A stretch of 64,000 nucleotides of DNA, taken from positions 1 through 64,000 of the forward strand of contig WSXV01000010.1 in assembly GCA_009773475.1 (NCBI GenBank). The letters are read 5' to 3'. A model generated the notes under the pieces. It was not told where the DNA came from, made no database searches, and saw only the letters and a list, made by a program, of their open reading frames with translations. Below are positions 62,640 to 64,000 of the stretch, piece by piece. Position 1 is the first letter of the stretch; the number at the start of each line of letters is the position of its first letter. Source of the stretch: Desulfobulbaceae bacterium. GTDB taxonomy: Bacteria; Desulfobacterota; Desulfobulbia; Desulfobulbales; Desulfocapsaceae. Position numbers and translations under genes: made by a program.

Positions 62640-62926
62640 TTGAGGAAGTTTAAAAAGTTCGAAGAAGGGTAGGCAGGGACAGACCCTGCTTACGTCTCAT
62701 TTCTTAGTGTTTTACAGCAGCCGATTCAGCGAACCAGCCGGAAAAGATTGGCTGGCCTCGCTGAATCGGCATAAGAGCCCGTAAATCATTCAGGCAAAAA
62801 AACTTGCCATCGGCGCTATTCTTGGTGTTTTTCAGCAGCCGCTTTGCCGAACCAACCGGTAAAGCGGCATAAGAGCCCGTAAATCATTCAGGCAAAAAAA
62901 ACTTGCCTGAATGATAACGGTCTCTA
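62640..62926 (+). repeat. Two-hairpin intergenic repeat array, locus E (fliE-fliF)
   Basis: Two units 118 bp apart with an older remnant before 62640. Unit 1 hairpin I has perfect arms GCCGATTCAGCG (62720-62731) and CGCTGAATCGGC (62759-62770), entirely different in sequence from loci A-C, then ATAAGAGCCCGTAA. Unit 2 hairpin I is short (GCCGCTTT/AAAGCGGC); hairpin II has 13-bp arms ATCATTCAGGCAA (62883-62895) and complement (62903-62915). It ends AACGGTCTCTAAA; CTA at 62924-62926 is the fliE stop. The whole 62560-62923 gap is repeat-derived or featureless. Confidence 0.9.
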
Positions 62927-63220
62927 AATCTGCATTCGCATTACTTCTTCATAGGCTTGAAGGGCCTTATTGCGCATCTGAACCAGCATCTTTAGAGAGA
63001 TATCAGCCTCTTCCACGGCAATCATGACTTCATGCAGGCTCTCGGCATTACCGGTGTTCATCTGTTGGATCGCCTGTTCCCCGGTATTCTGAATCTGGTT
63101 CACCTGCTGAATGGTGGATTTCATAATATCTCCAAATCCACTTTTGGCAGAGGACACAGGGCTGGTGTCTGCCGGGCGCAGGGACATTGATGTCCCGATT
63201 CCGCTCATCTCTATACTCAT
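62924..63220 (-). CDS. fliE: Basal body protein FliE
   Basis: 98 residues. The C-terminal half, EVMIAVEEADISLKMLVQMR with KALQAYEEVMRMQI, is the FliE signature. FliE joins the MS ring to the proximal rod. It follows flgC by 6 nt. The C-terminus looks natural although the TAG stop belongs to the repeat terminus. Confidence 0.96.
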   Translation of the reverse strand: MSIEMSGIGTSMSLRPADTSPVSSAKSGFGDIMKSTIQQVNQIQNTGEQAIQQMNTGNAESLHEVMIAVEEADISLKMLVQMRNKALQAYEEVMRMQI

Positions 63221-63226
63221 ATTCTG

Positions 63227-63658
63227 TTACCTCCCTATCTCAAGTGCTTTCAGAGCCATTCGTTTAGCTGATTTAATGACCGTGGTATTGGCCTCATAGG
63301 CCCTGGTCGCCGATGTCATGTCCACCATCTCTTTTAACACATTGACATTGGGCATCGCAACATAGCCATCTTCGCCCGCATCGGGATGGGATGGGTTGTA
63401 AATACGGAGCGGTTCATCCTGATCTTCGAGGATTTGTGTAACTTCCACCCCCTGGATGGTGTTTTTGAGTTTTCCATCCAACTGTTCTTTAAAGGAAAGT
63501 GGCTGGCTCTGAAAATGAACGGATTTTTTCTTGTAGGGGCCACCCTCAGGGGTCGAGGTGGTTTCCACGTTGGCCAGATTAGAACTGATGGTGTCGAGAC
63601 GAATTCTCTGTGCCTTCAGGGCGGAGGCACTGACATCGAATGTGTTGAAAATATCCAT
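63227..63658 (-). CDS. flgC: Proximal rod protein FlgC
   Basis: 143 residues. FDVSASALKAQRIRLDTISS with NLANVETTSTPEGGPYKKK and the C-terminal NVNVLKEMVDMTSATRAYEA identify FlgC. It is part of the proximal rod. It lies between flgB and fliE in the classic order. Confidence 0.97.
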   Translation of the reverse strand: MDIFNTFDVSASALKAQRIRLDTISSNLANVETTSTPEGGPYKKKSVHFQSQPLSFKEQLDGKLKNTIQGVEVTQILEDQDEPLRIYNPSHPDAGEDGYVAMPNVNVLKEMVDMTSATRAYEANTTVIKSAKRMALKALEIGR

Positions 63659-63692
63659 GAATAAATTTCCTCGGATGGATGATTAAGAAAAG

Positions 63693-64000
63693 TTATTGGC
63701 CGCCTTGAACGACGTAGCTCAGTAGGGATAACTTCTTCTTCAATAATTGTGCCGCAGTTTCATACAATAGCTCATTTTCAGAGAGGGCGAGCATTTCCTC
63801 ATCAACGCTGACTCCATTTTGATCCCCAATGCCTGTCGTGTCGGAATCCGTTGTCAGGGTGCCGGAGACGCCTTGAAGGTCAGAGGTTCCAATGGGGAAA
63901 TGGTCAGGATGGGTCGCTGTGGTTTTGCCTTTTCCCTGTACTGCCTGCTCCAGTTCTTTCTCAAATTCAAAGCGGGACGGGGAAAAACCGGGGGTGTCGG
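63693..64000 (-). CDS. flgB: Proximal rod protein FlgB (C-terminal part, runs off the window)
   Basis: The stop TAA is at 63693-63695 and the frame stays open to the window edge, giving 101 visible residues. The end reads NGVSVDEEMLALSENELLYE followed by TAAQLLKKKLSLLSYVVQGG, the FlgB C-terminal helix. The start is beyond position 64000. Gene order flgB-flgC-fliE supports the call. Confidence 0.93.
   Translation of the reverse strand, partial: DTPGFSPSRFEFEKELEQAVQGKGKTTATHPDHFPIGTSDLQGVSGTLTTDSDTTGIGDQNGVSVDEEMLALSENELLYETAAQLLKKKLSLLSYVVQGGQ

Noticed and set aside
62672-62688. GCAGGGACAGACCCTGC small hairpin
   Set aside because: A short isolated palindrome without a T-run, not part of the two-hairpin unit; not enough to call a feature.

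Overview
The window is a nearly continuous minus-strand flagellar gene cluster from a Gram-negative bacterium. The P- and L-ring genes flgH and flgI, a lipoprotein FlgH, a FlhF/FlhG pair, FliA/FlgM, a CsrA/FliW pair and GT41-type flagellin glycosylation genes fit a motile Desulfobacterota (Desulfobulbales-like) genome. That placement comes from gene content and order, not from a database search. The only convincing plus-strand protein gene is a small DUF559-type nuclease inside a repeat pair.

Reading in the direction of transcription (from high to low coordinates): 63.7-54 kb carries rod, MS-ring, C-ring, export-ATPase and hook genes (flgB partial, flgC, fliE, fliF, fliG, fliH, fliI, fliJ, a MotE-like gene, fliK, flgD, flgE). 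52-40 kb carries the switch and export apparatus plus regulators (fliL, fliM, fliN, fliO, fliP, fliQ, fliR, flhB, flhA, flhF, flhG, fliA, a membrane/HTH protein). 39.4-29 kb carries the distal rod, rings, hook-filament junction and checkpoint genes (flgF, flgG, flgA, flgH, flgI, flgJ, a DUF5610-like gene, flgM, flgN, flgK, flgL, csrA, fliW). 28-6.7 kb is a flagellin glycosylation island bounded by two flagellin genes. 6.5-0.3 kb holds flaG, fliD, fliS, two small chaperone-like or unknown genes, two PilZ proteins, a FliK-like protein and an FlhB C-terminal-domain protein.

The glycosylation island is the most striking part. A 2803-residue protein contains four successive TPR plus SPINDLY/O-GlcNAc-transferase (GT41) modules, followed by a second gene with a fifth module. 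Downstream and translationally coupled are genes for a CDP-glucose-derived, epimerised, C-methylated deoxyhexose (rfbF, rfbG, epimerase, C-methyltransferase, SDR), an FkbM methyltransferase and a hexapeptide acyltransferase. The set parallels noviose biosynthesis on a CDP rather than a dTDP carrier. All five GT41 modules carry Arg where human OGT has its donor-binding Lys842, by manual alignment.

Regulation visible in the sequence: sigma-28 promoters (TAAA boxes with a constant 12-nt spacer) precede both flagellins and flgK; a hexaloop hairpin typical of CsrA sites lies in the leader of the 508-aa flagellin; and a GGA-rich, terminator-ended candidate sRNA lies on the plus strand near 52.3 kb.

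A second unusual layer is a family of intergenic two-hairpin repeats (unit 117-121 bp, constant linker GGCATAAGAG or close variants, sequence-variable but self-complementary arms) inserted between flagellar genes at five loci. At three loci the repeat terminus supplies or abuts the TAG stop codon of the neighbouring gene (fliE, fliQ, flgH).
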